Origin: Strigops habroptila
Taxonomy: Eukaryota > Chordata > Aves > Psittaciformes > Psittacidae
Direction of reading: 5' to 3'
Assembly: GCF_004027225.2 (NCBI RefSeq)
Contig: NC_044277.2
Coordinates: forward strand, 140,611,057 to 140,675,056
Length of the DNA: 64,000 bases
The notes under the pieces were generated by a model. That model worked only from the letters and a program-made list of their open reading frames with translations, searched no databases and was not told the DNA's origin. The position numbers and the translations under genes are program-made. Positions within the stretch are counted from its first letter, which is position 1; every line of letters begins with the position of its first letter. Positions 9,662 to 22,678 of the stretch are shown here, in pieces.

Positions 9662-12600
9662 TTTTTCAGAACTGTTCCAATAGATGAGCTTCTTCCTTTG
9701 TCCATGTGAATTTACAGGAAAATCATGTTTATATATTGTTTATGTTGTGTAGTAGAACTGTAAAAAAATGTAAACAAACAGTATCTTTATTTAAATTAAA
9801 AGTATATAAGTTGCTCTTGTAAATGTGCAAATAGTTATTTATCTTTGCAGCCTATGTTTGAGTTTCCTATTCTGTTTTGAACCTTGAAAAGAGCCACGTA
9901 ATAATTTGTATTCATTTTGCATGCTCAACAGTTGAAAAGAGACAAGTGAAATCAGTCAGTTGCTTATGTGGGCTAAGAATGATGCCTTCAGGGATTCAGG
10001 TGATCAGGGCTAGGCAAATGCTGAACTGAAACCTCTACCTGTGGCGCAGGATGTACTTGATACCTTGTCTTTTCCCCACCATCCCATAACATTTACATTT
10101 AATTTTTAGGTAGTGGTTTGTCACATAAGTCTACATCGTGATCTTCCTGGGGGATGTTATCTTGTTCCTGCCCATTGAGGACATTAAAAGATGTAACCAA
10201 AGACAAATAATTATTTCTAATTAGAAATCGGTTTGGATGTTTTTAACATCTTTCCTTTGGTGTAGTTACAAACTTCTGTGAATACAATATGTTCCCTTAC
10301 TTTATAGGCTGCATTTATTAAAACAGAAAGATGAATTAACAAATCACTGCCTCATTAAAAAAGTCAGGCGCTGCATACAGCATTTATTTTTGGTGCTGCT
10401 TTTTCAGAGAACTGTTTTCTGATACCCTCACCCTCCTCTTCTCTTTGCCTAGATAAATGTTTTCTGTGGAGTGAGATGGGAAGGAGGTTATTGTAAATAG
10501 CTCAGGGGCTGTGCCAAGTCCTTATGTTCACTTTGGAATTTGTTGGTGTAGCAGGATATACCATCCTGCTGAGAGGCTGCGCATGGGGTGATGTAGAGCT
10601 CTGAGATGGGTTTTTTGATATTGCTTCACTCCAGAGAAATAGCAATGAAATAGTCCCATGCCTGACCTCTTAGTATAACGCCCATGCCCTTTTGCCCCCA
10701 GCAGTCCTGAGCAGTGAATGCTAGGCAGAGACTATTTTCAGTTGGATTCAACTAGACATTATTATTAGGACAAAAGCCAACACAAGTGTAGCTAAAATGT
10801 AAAAATGAGGCAGGACCCTCCGGCACCAGCTTCTGGCAGGCACAGCCCTCCGCTGCTAGCCTGGGGGCTCTGCTCTCGCTCATGTGGAGCACTAGCCTGG
10901 GGCTTTGATAGCTTAGCTGATGGTTTAGCTGTCCCTTCATTTTGAATTACTACCTGCGTTCCTGACATTTGACCACATTTTTCTCTCAGTAAAGTGTTGT
11001 AAGGATTTAAAGATGGCCTGAAAGCTGTTTGAAATCAATGGCCAGCCAACAATTCCCCTGACACCTATGTCTTCCTCTTTTTACGTGCAAGTAGATGCTA
11101 AGGGCATACCTCAGTGTGAATGAAAACTTGTATTCATATAACAAATCCCTCTGTGTCAGAACCGTTACGTTTGAACCCTCACCTTGGGTTTTGTATCTGT
11201 TGTTCTCTTTCAGAGTGACAGCTGACTCTGACCAGCACATGCTGGCCCTATGAACTGGAGTTTGTGCTCTGCCACTGTGGCCAGACTTCATGAACATAGA
11301 AACCTCTGCATTTTGGGAGAAGAAGAAAAAGGAGAAGCAGGAGACTTTGAAGAGAGAAATACTTGCATGCTCTGTGAGGAGACTGCCATTTCTTTTTCCT
11401 CCCCTGCTTGCTGCTCCACCATGCATGAAGGCTTCAAGCTATATAATATGAATTAGTACATAGCCTATGTGAAATAAAAGCAAACTAAAGCAGCATGTGT
11501 CATTAGGTTGAGATCCAGAGATACTGTACTGAAAAGGAATTACATGCACTGGAGTAGCATTCACTAGAGTGCACAATCTGTACATTTTTATTATCCCCTC
11601 TCATACAACCCCTCATTGATGTCATCCTTTTGGGGAGACTTGCCATTTAAACTGCAGGCTTTTGGTCAGGGACAATTATTCTGGGTGTCTTTGACTTGTT
11701 GAGTGAGGTACCAGCTGGTGGAGCCTGCAGGTTGCTGCTGTGCCCTGTACATGTGAGATAACAGCAGTAACGTTTGCAGGGGCAACTGAACAAAGAGTTT
11801 TATCATATATGGCCTTTAAATATTGACTAATTGATTTAGCACTTGAAAAATATTTGGGGCTTGTGGATTTGTCTAGTAAAACTGCAGATAGCTACTGCTA
11901 GCAGTCTCCAGCTGGATTTAGAGAACGCTGTTGGTCACAGTGACCTTCCCTCCTGTTCATTTTATGCTACTAAAAGTAATTGGAAAAAAGAATTGATCAG
12001 GAATGTCATTCAGATTATTCAAACTATAGCAATCTTTATGTTAAAATGTACCTTTTGTGAAATGAAACCATTTTTATGAGGAGGAAACTAAACTGTGTTG
12101 AATTAAAGTACCGGAGGTCGTTAGAGTGAGGTATTTATATAGATTTATACACTCAATTTTCCCTGCTTTTTATGAAATTCTCATCATAAAAATCATTTTC
12201 CAGAATCATAAAATGCTTTAGGAGAAATATAGGTTGTGGGTAGCAGATTGGTTTTTTCAGGAATGAATGTCTGCTCTCCTTCCAAATTCCATCATGGGGC
12301 AAATGACACAGTGGAGCAGTGAATTTGCAAAGCTGTAGACAGATAGTGATGAAAACCTAGTAATATTTTTATACATTAATAACTGTAAACAGGAAGCGTT
12401 TATTTGTGAAAAAAACAATGGATGGCTCTTTCTTTGTTGTAATTTATGATGCTATTCTCAGTGAATAAAAACTTAGTTCTCGCTGAGAGTCTGAACATGG
12501 AAGCAGGCTTACCTGTGTTCATTTAGTCCACCAGGATTACCAAAAAGAGTGAAAAAGAGTTTATTTAACAAACTAGATGAATTTGCTCTCCTGAGTGCAT

Positions 12601-15600
12601 CTGATCTCTAAATATCAGATATATTTTTTCACAGTGAACTACCTTATGGCACGCACAACTGGCTAGCTGATACCGAATAATGCCAGCAACTTTGTCAGGG
12701 GTTCTTGGGCGTCTTCCCTATATCTTTTACTCAATGTAAAGTTTATACCTTAAGATAGTATCATTTAGTTCAACTCAGTCTCACCTACATATTACTATGG
12801 GATCCTTAGCTCTTGGAGTTTTTGTTTTGCTTTTAAAGGAGATCCAAGAATTAAAGTTTTGCCAAAAAAGCCCACCCCAAACCACAATCCACACAGGAGT
12901 ATCATTGAATAGAGTATTTCCCTCTGCAGGCAAAAAGTTTGGACATTTTTCAGTAACATCTTTCTGTCCCTGCCTGTGCCACACAACACAAAGGGGTGAG
13001 GAAGGACCAATTGAGGTATTTCCACAGCAGCAGTATGTCTGTTGCAGCGTGTTGCCCATACCGCTAACCAGAAATTCTGGAGTGCCTTTTCAGGACGAAA
13101 GCTTCCTGATTTCCATCAAAGGTTCAGGGATGATTTTCTGAGCAGAAAAAAAATTCTGAGAGAAAAAAAAAAATCTTGCCAGAATTTTCCAGCTGATTCT
13201 TGCTGTTAGCATGGGGAGGACGCTTGGTGTTTTTCATAGCTAATAAAGATGTTGATGTCCTGCTTTATAATGAAGCTTAGTTTTGACTGTGGAAATGTGA
13301 CTAATTCTTCCACAGATTTAGCGCTGGCAAAATAACACAGTCAGTGCTATGCCCACTGGCTTACATCTCTCACCTGGCAGCACCTTTGTCTGATTTAACC
13401 CTTTCCTTTTCTGTGTTACCTTTGAATGTCTGAAATCAGTCTCCTCAGAAGGGTTGAACACCCAAAACCATTTCTCAGTCCAAGAGGCCCTGCCTCAGGT
13501 TCACGGCTTCATCTTGGCATCACTAGCCTGTACCAGTCCCTTGAAAATGTCTGCCCATGAAGTTAGCTTGCAGAGATTAAAGGCTAACTATCAAAATGGC
13601 TTCTTGGATAGAACCTTAAAATGCAAACTTTCTGCAGGCCGTTCTATGATTTTTGTCAAGTCCTCCAAGCTGCGGTTCCTCAAGTAACAATCTGATTAAT
13701 TTGCAGTGATTAATCACTTCATCTTTGCTGAAAAGACAGGCGAAGAACCAGAGAGGTGGAAATTTTCAGGGCATGTTCATGTTTAGGAAGACGAGTGATG
13801 ACAGATGCTGGTGCTGGAAAGATTTGTCGAAAGTGTGTGTGTTCCCAGCAGATGGTGCTGCACTGGTGGCCATCAGTGAGGGATACACCTAGGACTGCTC
13901 CTCGTTCTGGTACCAGCTCTTGTCCAGCACCTTCTGATATGCAACTTGGGATGCAATGTTTATTGAGGGAAAGGGTTCCCAAGGACACTGGAAATTGGCA
14001 TTGTGCAATGTGGATGTGGTCTGTTTACCCAGATGCATCAGTGCTGTGCAATCTGAATTTCTCCTTGCCATGTTACATTATGTTGTGTTAATCTTGAGTT
14101 CATTTGCACTATTGGCTTTGTATTGTTTTGCCTCAAAGTTCGCATAATTTGCATAAACATACAGCATACTTCTGGAGCTAGAACTAATATTCATCCTCAT
14201 TCTGTTAGTCCTCTAAGATGGGTCAGGGCAATGCTGCTCTTCCATTCTTAATTAAAGAATTATTGAACCTTTTGGCTCTACTTTTATGGAGTGATTTGTA
14301 AATGTGAAAAGCACTTAGCAGTTAGGTAAGCAAACCTGCAATTTTTATCTTTCTTTTATAAAATCACATTTTTGCTATTATATTTGCAAGCACTGTACTC
14401 TGGAATTGACACTAAAAAATGTGAGTTTCTCAAATAGGAAGACATTGGTAGCAGTCAGAAATGGACATGGAGAATCAGTTGCCAGTGGCCCATGGAGTGA
14501 CTAATAAGGGATCAAGGTTCCTGAGCAATGGGGAAGGGACCCCATAAGTGACCTCATGGCCAATAAGACCATCCCTAACAACAGTAACTTCCTATAGAAT
14601 TTGTCTAATCATCTGAGCAGACAAACTTTTTAGGGCAGCCTTCATATCATTGGTATAATTTGTACCTCATCTGAACACATTTCATAGTGCTTAAATTCTG
14701 TATTTTAAGTATGTGGGAGGAATACAAAGTATATGCAAAATGCTATGAATTACCCTGTGCTTTGAAATACCACCTACTTTTTAAAGACCTTATTACAAAG
14801 GTCATAGCAACAATATATTAGAACCCTTAGCATTATTTATTAGGAAATTTTTAATGCTGCAGTCAAAAGACCTGATTATCAATGTTATGTGTAATCAAGT
14901 AGAATGAGCATATAAGAAATCTTCACAAGCCACACAACAAAGCAGCTCAATCTTCTTTCCCTTGCAAGGCCATGGCCTTTTCATCACATTGACTGTGCAG
15001 ATATAGCAGGGCTTGCAGTATTTTCTTCCTTGCCTTTGTGATTATCACTAAGCAACTGGCCCCTCACTGTTTCTCTGCTCAGAACTGGTTTAGAGAGATT
15101 TGCATCATTTCCAACTTTGTCTTTTTTAGAACTGTATCACAAATTAATGGACTAAAAGGACGGTCCCTTGAATGAGTGACATTTCTTTGTTGAAGAATTG
15201 TGGATTACATTATCTTCTTCAGCCCTATATGAAGGGAACATGAAAAGCATCTTCACAGCCCCCATAAGCATCCTGCTGCTGGTGAAATCTTACAGTTTTG
15301 GAAAGGGTGAATTTTGGAGGTGCCTGCAAAAAGTATGTCAAGCGTATGAGCTTGCACAAAATGTCCTAGTAAAGCAGTTGAGTAAATCATATGCTGTCAA
15401 TGCAATTCAGATGGTTTGCTACAGTGCAGCACAAGACGGAAGATATTTCTATACAGAGATCCTATTTCTATAACCTGTTTCCCCTCTGAAGATGAAATCT
15501 ACTGCAAAAAGTCTTTCTCTACTGCTGCTTGCAGGTAATGTCCTGGGAGAGGGGAGATGTCTGTCATCACAGAGGTTGAACTGGGCTGCTCCATAACCAG

Positions 15601-18600
15601 AGCAGTGGCCCACTCCCAACATGCGTTGCAGATTCTGAAATATCCCACATTAGCTACAGGAGAAATAATATTTAGAGGAATGTCTAGATTTTCATTCTAA
15701 GCACTGGGTATAAAAAGGAGTGTAACAAGAAGTATCTGTCCATATAGTAGCTCTATCCCATGCTCACTGAATCTGCTTAGAAAGAGTGGTGTTTTTTTCC
15801 AGAGATGTCAAGCTCTTATAAACTGCATCACAGATTGTATGGGTAGGATATCATCGGAGTAAAGCCTTTTGTTAGCCTTGATTTAGTATCAACAAAGACA
15901 GACACAAGAAAAGGATGCCCTGGAGATTTTCCAGTGCAGTCTTCGTCCCTTTTTATTCCACCATGAAATGAAGAGGCATCCCTGAAGGTACCCCACATTT
16001 CTGATACAGGAAGCATTGAGATGCTTTGTAGTAAAGCAGCAAGATGCAAAAAATTACGTGCAACCCTGTCATTAGGAAATTACATACATGTGGTGTTTAT
16101 AAAGTGCCTGTTGCTGACATGAGTTATCTAGTTAGTTCCTGGGTGAAGCTGACTGCCTTCAGTGTCAAATATCTTTGGGGAATGAAGGAAAATCAAATGT
16201 CTTCTGAATGTCGTGGAAATACTGGTTGGTGTGTAGTGAAAGTCTGTATTTTTATTTTAGGTTTTAATTCCATTAATGATCAGGATTTTTGGCTCATCCT
16301 TATAGTGAACTTTCATAATAAGTAGAAGGAAATTATCTGAGGAACTCCATTGCTTGATACAGATGATCATGGCAAGTAAAGTGCTGGTTCAAAATTCAAC
16401 CCCTATGATTCAAGTTACAGAGAGCCTGATGACACAGTTCTGGGACGCTGCTTTTCTTCTAAATTAGCTGTCTTTCATTGACGGCTAGTTTTACAGCTTC
16501 TGGTATTAGATGTTTCATTTGAAGAAACCTCTTTTTTCCATGCGGGTAAAAGCCATTCTGCTCTCTCCTTTGAGACTGTATGGAAGCGGGGCAGACTGTC
16601 TTGTGAAGACGATATGAAAAGTCCCATTTCTGGACTACAGGCATAGTAGGAAATGCCATTCCCACATTCTGCAGAAACACCAGGGAAAGCGTGCTCCTGC
16701 CCCAAACAATCAAACCTTTAATCGTAAGGCTAACGATGATTTATTGCAGCCTATAATGTGATTTTTTTTCCCCTTGGCATTTACTCAGAATAGCCAGGTC
16801 TCTCCGTTTTCCCTCTTGCCATTCCCTGTGCATGGCATACGCAGTGGAGTAAGGTAGCTGTGCTCATGCCTGGAGTCGCAAAACTTCCCCTTACAGCAGC
16901 GCAGCAAGCTACCATTTATTTTTAATTGCTCCCCACCGTGTAGGCCAATTAAGGATGAAGCCAGCAGGGCAAGGATCACTGGCAAAGCCTTTGAAGGGAG
17001 CAGACCCAGCATTTGCTTTGCCGGAAGGCTGCCATTCACACATTTGTGCAAGAATGCAAACAATTGGGCTCACTCAGTGGGATCAAGTGCTATCTAGTTC
17101 AGTCTGAATCACTTTCTAGTGCAGATGGCAGTGAGAGTGGCAGCGCCACTGAATATTATCCCCAGGGTTAGAAACTTTCCAAATGAGATTTACATTCGTG
17201 ACCCTCCCTGTTTCAGCAGGAAACACCTGCTAAAGCAGCTTTAGGAAATGCCTCTCATTAGCAGCTTCTGTTTGAGCTCAGGTTTTCATAGCCATTGGAG
17301 TTCAGCAGGCTTAAGAACTTGATCTTTTGATAATATGAAAGGGAAAATGTTAGAGGATGGTAGGTATAGGCTCCATTTTTGGCTCACGTTTCCCGCTACC
17401 TTAATTATTCCTTTAAAATCCTTGTTTGACACATTTATTTCCCTAGCTTTTGAACCTCTCAGAAAAGAGGGTAGCTGGGTATCCTAAATAGCTTGGTCAT
17501 TTCCAGGAAATCCTGGATAGAGGGTTTGTTGGGAAGGTGGAAAGTAGGAACCAAATATTTCAGGTGCTTTGGGAAAGGAGTAAGTCTGCAAATTTGGTCA
17601 GGAGTGTTTTGAGCGGTCTGTGCTTTCCTGTTTCTGTGGGGGAGAGCTGGCGTTTATGACCACTTTCACACAGAAATGGGAAATATCAGTGTACATACAA
17701 GCAAAAAGTATGGAGAAAAAGTAGGAAACCAAAATGGAGGATCTCCAGTTTTATCCTGGGAAAAGTTTTGTACTGACTCACTCCAGGATGGCTTGCTGTT
17801 CCTTGGATGAGCTTGTACAAACCTCGGCCATGGCTCACACATCAGCGTTCTGCTTAGTGTTAGGGACACAGAGATGCTGGGCTCAGGAGAGATTTAGTGT
17901 TTCCTGATGTCTGAATACACATCCTGCAGGTAAATTTTAGTCAAAATAAGCCCAAGTTCTGGCTTTGTTGCTCTTCTGTGCACTGCAGGAGGAACCTGCT
18001 ATTGTTTCCATGAGCTAGGAGAGCCTCCCAGTTACACGCTGGTTGGGATGGTGAAAGCAGGAATTGCAGCCAGTCTTTCTGGTTAATGACACTGTCCTTC
18101 CCTGCTGTTTACCTGCACATCTCAGTGGTGCAAGTTCCACAGTTTTCAACCTATTTTTGTTAATATTTGATTTATAAATTCTTCCATTTTTTTCAATGGA
18201 GAGGACGACCCTAGATGAGAAATCTCAGCCTTTTGTGAATCACTTAAAAATTCTGGCCACAGCTCATACCTGTACACAGGCGTCTTTTCCAGACAAATAT
18301 AGTCTCAAAAATACTCATTACACCTCTTAACTGGGCATTTGTTCAGTCATCTGTTTGGGGAAGTCCTGCATGTCTAAAAGGGCTGATGTCAGGTTTTAAA
18401 TGCTATTCTTTATACAGCAGCAATGAAAAATGGTGCAGCTGAATCAAGACTTCAATTCCATTGCGTGTAGGCAGGTTTAATTTCATACGTATGCCATGTA
18501 GCCTGATTTCACACACACAGAAAAAGGATGCTGTCTAGCTGTAAATCGGATTTCCCTAGCAGAAGCTCCTCCAAATACCTGTGATGCAGAAGGCCAGTGT

Positions 18601-19230
18601 GGCTTGGGTTATTCCCAGGGGTTCCCTACCTCCCCAGGCCCCCGCAGTGCATCTCCCTCCTCTCTGGGTGCAGTGACTGCCCCCCAGCCCAGCTGGAAAG
18701 AGGAGGAACATCCTGAGACATGCCGAGCCCCAGGAGTGCCTGCTCCCCATGCTGCCGAGCGCTCACTGATGCGGCTCTGCAAGGAAACGGTGATGCTGCA
18801 GATGAGAGGAGGACTGGTGCGCCTCTAGGGCTAGGAAAAGAATGGAGCTTCTGGGGCCACTTTTGTTCTGATCCTGGTTTCTCTCTCGCTGCGTAACTGC
18901 TTTTTAACGTTTCCCTGCATGTAGACTTCTGGGGATGCTGTGGCTTTCTGTGCCGTGGGAAGTCATTGTGAGGATCAGTCACTGATGGCTGTTAAAGCAA
19001 GCTAGCTATTAATGTTACTAAGGGTTTTGTGGGGTTTTTTTGCTACATTAAATGTATTTCAGCAGTAATGCAAAATTTTGATTAAATTTCATCATTTATG
19101 ACACCAAGAAAAGCACTGTAATTTTACAAGATGTTCGCATCTCTGACAAGTGTAACTTTGTCCTCATTTTTAGAAGCTAATAATTCCATACAGAATATAT
19201 ATAAAATGAATTGCTGTATTTGTGGTTTAG

Positions 19231-19396
19231 TTTTTGTTGGGGTTTTTTTTTGTTGGTTTTTTTTGTTGTGTTTGGTTTTGGTTTTTTTTTTTTTGTGTGT
19301 GTGTTTTTTTTTTTTGTTGGTTGGTTTTTGGTTTCTTTTTTTGGGGGGGCTTTTTTGTGGGGGGTTTTTTTTTGTTTGGTTTTGGTTTTGGTTTTT
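19231..19396. repeat. T/G-only low-complexity tract
   Basis: Across 166 bases the plus strand is almost entirely T and G (C only at 19335 and 19350 before the terminal CCC). It has repeated TTTTGG units and G runs of up to seven. Long Phe/Val/Gly/Leu-rich or Lys/Asn/Pro-rich open frames across it are composition artefacts. It is not a telomeric TTAGGG array. Confidence 0.9.
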
Positions 19397-22300
19397 CCCT
19401 TTAGATACCTGTATCATTACTATATTATAGAGAGGGAAATTCTCAAACAGTTTTTTCTGGAAAGAAATAAAGCTTCTTAAAACCATGTAAATAATAACTG
19501 AAAGGGGATATATTTGTGCTTTCCTGATAATGGAGTGACATGGTGCCTGTGTATATTTTAATCTGGCTTTCGGTGGCTGTAGAGCGCAGTGATATAACAG
19601 TCTTTAGATTTCAGAGCCTAGATTCAGCTATAGATGCAAAATTGTGTTCAATATGGTAGAGAATTGTAGCGAAGGAAGAGGCAAAGCTGTTCAGTGTTAA
19701 GCAAGGGTTTATCATCTCTCTGATTGCCAGTAGTGTGTATGTTTTGTAAGTTAGGATATGACTGAGTATGTATTTATGTGGCTGTTATAGAAATATATGT
19801 ATGTGTGTTTAGAATGCAGTTTTCCAAAAGCAAGCTGGATGTGCACTCCTGTGTGTAGTTAATCATTTTCCTCTGATGCTTATATCACATAAACTCAACA
19901 ACTGTGTTACAACCCCCCCAATATTATGATTGTTTGTCTTATTTTCCCTGTGATTGATAAGTTCTTGGTGCATCAATACATCAAAAGCATATATAATAAA
20001 ACAGGAGCCTGTCATATCAGAGGAAAACAAAAACATTAGATAAAAGGAAACTGCTAACTTATATTCATGAGCACCTATCAGCATTTCATAAGACAGCATC
20101 CAATTCAGACCAAAAGCCATATCCTGCCTTGTATCAACTGTGTTATCTGGGGCTGGGGATTTCACTTGTTATATTTGCTTCCTGTGTTTTTGCAGTCAGA
20201 AAGTCTTTGAAAGAAAACTTTTGTTCTGATTTCTTACTGAGATGAGAATCACATTTCAGTCATCAGAGAGCGGCTGGATCTGCAGTTGCTGCAGTGGTTT
20301 GGGTATTTTTAGTTAAGAGGAATAAAGCTTGTGCCTGTAGTTTCGAAAGTGCTCTGTTGCTTCTCCATAGCCTGAATATGTCTTAGAGCTGCTGAAATGA
20401 GAAAACAAAGAGTCAGCCTACCATGACTATCCATGCTGCTAGAATAGCATGCAGAAAACACACCAGGCATTGGAGGCATTACGTATTGCACCCACAGCGA
20501 CAGACACTGTTGGCTGGGGAGCAAGATGGTCATGGGAGTACGGGCAGGGGTCTGCGGAGAGAGAGGGGGACCAAGCTGCAGGAAAGAGAAATCAGGCTTT
20601 GGAAATGAGTGATAGGAAGATGGCTTTTGCTGGAATTGTGAGGTGAGAGCTGAGGACCTGGGTTCAGTATTAGCTTTGGCTTAGGCCCCCTGTATCATAG
20701 TGGGTCAAAAAACTTCAGCATTTCTGTCTTTTAGTCACCCACAGGCACCTGAGAGGTAGCAGTGTATCTGCATGCAATACCAAATGGATGAGGAGTTATG
20801 TATAGTTGCAAATACAAGACAAGTTGCCCCTCAAGACCATCTCTCCTTAAGATGATCATAATGTAGAAAGACTTCTGTTCAATAAGCTCCAAATGCCTTA
20901 GCATAGTTCTTTATTCAGAGGTATTTCCCTGGGAATTTTCCTGGCATGGTTCTGGCCCGTTCAAGCCTCTACCACCTTTCTCAGAAGCTGTCTGCTGCTG
21001 TCAAAAGAGAGGTTTGCCCTGCCTGGGCACAAATATTTGTCTTTCAGTTTTCACCTGATTTCAATATATGGGCAACACCCACTATTCAAGAAATGTATGT
21101 TTTCTGTTGCTAGAGGGATTGCTTTTCTTTCCCTTGTTGACATCAATCACAGGAGCAAACACTTTCCTGACCCTATGCTTGGGTTATGAAGCTGCAAAAC
21201 CAGCACTGCAAAGGAGCTAGCACTAACCTAAAATTACAAATGTGCTCTCAAAAATCAGCATGCCCCAAATGTTAGCAAAAATTACTTTTTTACCAAGATG
21301 ATGGTGCATTTCATTCTCCTCATGCAGCCTGCTGTCTATCTTACTAGCCCAAATTTGCATTTGATGGAACTGCATGCCACGGATTTTGTCACCAATTATC
21401 ATTCTTTTCAAGGGAGGATGTTTGTGATTTGGGCTGAAATATGCTAATTACTAAAAACCACCGACACGTGAAGAACTCAGTATTTCAGCCTACTCCCCAC
21501 ACCACCGAGAGCGGTGAATGTGAAATGCCACCTGTCAGGCACTCGCAGCAGATACGCTATACATTCTGCGGTGTCCTGTGGAGTAAGAGAGGTGCTGGAG
21601 TAAGATAAACATGCTGGAGGATGCGATGCTATTGCTTGCCTCTGTAATGTGAGCATGGAGCAGCCCGGCAGCGTGGCGTGGCAGGAATTCCTCAGCTGAG
21701 CTTGAAAGGCAGCATCTCAGCAATCTGCTGAGCTCGGCAATGCTTCCCATACCTAAGGGGAGAGAGTTTGCATGGGGATTTCTTTGTTTCTTTAAAAACC
21801 CATACTTGCGAACCAGCAACTTACACACAAGGATAACACCAAGGATTATTCTGAAAGTGCTTTAAAAAGATTGTGGAAGAAGGGGACTACTGATTGTTCA
21901 GAGCAGTGCAAAGCTGTTGCTGCCTATTCATTTCATTCATCCTAAATACCCAGTCACAGTTTAATTCCTAGATGTACTGTATGCCCTTTTGTATATAATC
22001 AGCCTAATTTGTCTTCAGCTGCAAGCAAGTGAACCAAGATTCATTTAGTTTAGCAAGCTAAGCAAAAACATTCTTTGCTCACAGATGGGTAAGCCAGCCA
22101 ATATCTTAAGATAAATGAAGGGAATTTTGTTTTCTTTTCTTAGCTACTGTAAGGAGTCCTGCGGACAGAACAATGACATAACAAACTCTGTCCCTCTGTG
22201 GTTTTAATTAGTTAAACAGGAAAAGACTAATAGATCTCATCCTGGAATCTGGAATCCTAATTTGCAGTGTTGGACGTTGTTTTGACTTCAACTGGCACTT

Positions 22301-22651
22301 TTAACAAATAGACTTTTCACTAGAGGTTTTCAGAAAGACTGCGTGTAATATTAGATGAGAGGTACTTAATTAATGTAGGAAAGCGCCAACAAACTATCAG
22401 CCAGCACTGACTTGTCTTGGATTTGAAATAAAAGGTATTTGCTCTGCGCTGCCTGCCTAGCAATTACCATTAAATGTGTGTGGATTTAGGCCAATTCTTA
22501 ATGAAAAAGGGGCCAGCTCACAACAAATGTCACCCATGTTGTCTTGAGCTGCACTGATAGTGTGGTGGATGAATCAAACAAAATCAAACGTTAAATCTGG
22601 CTGACCTCAGGGCATCTAGGGGGAGGCAGAATCAGCTATGATCCCCTTCAT

Positions 22652-22678
22652 CCTTGTGCCCTGTTTGAGGGCACAAGG
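22652..22678. other. Perfect 11-bp inverted repeat (hairpin)
   Basis: CCTTGTGCCCT at 22652-22662 and its exact complement AGGGCACAAGG at 22668-22678 flank a 5-base loop. The pairing does not extend well, so it is too short for a typical microRNA precursor. No T run follows. Confidence 0.6.

Noticed and set aside
19231-19396. Interstitial telomere array
   Set aside because: The units are TTTTGG-like and irregular. The vertebrate TTAGGG hexamer is absent.
19131-19486. Open frames of about 90-120 codons on both strands over the T/G tract
   Set aside because: They are low-complexity translations (Phe/Val/Gly/Leu or Lys/Asn/Thr/Pro) of a two-base tract, not genes.
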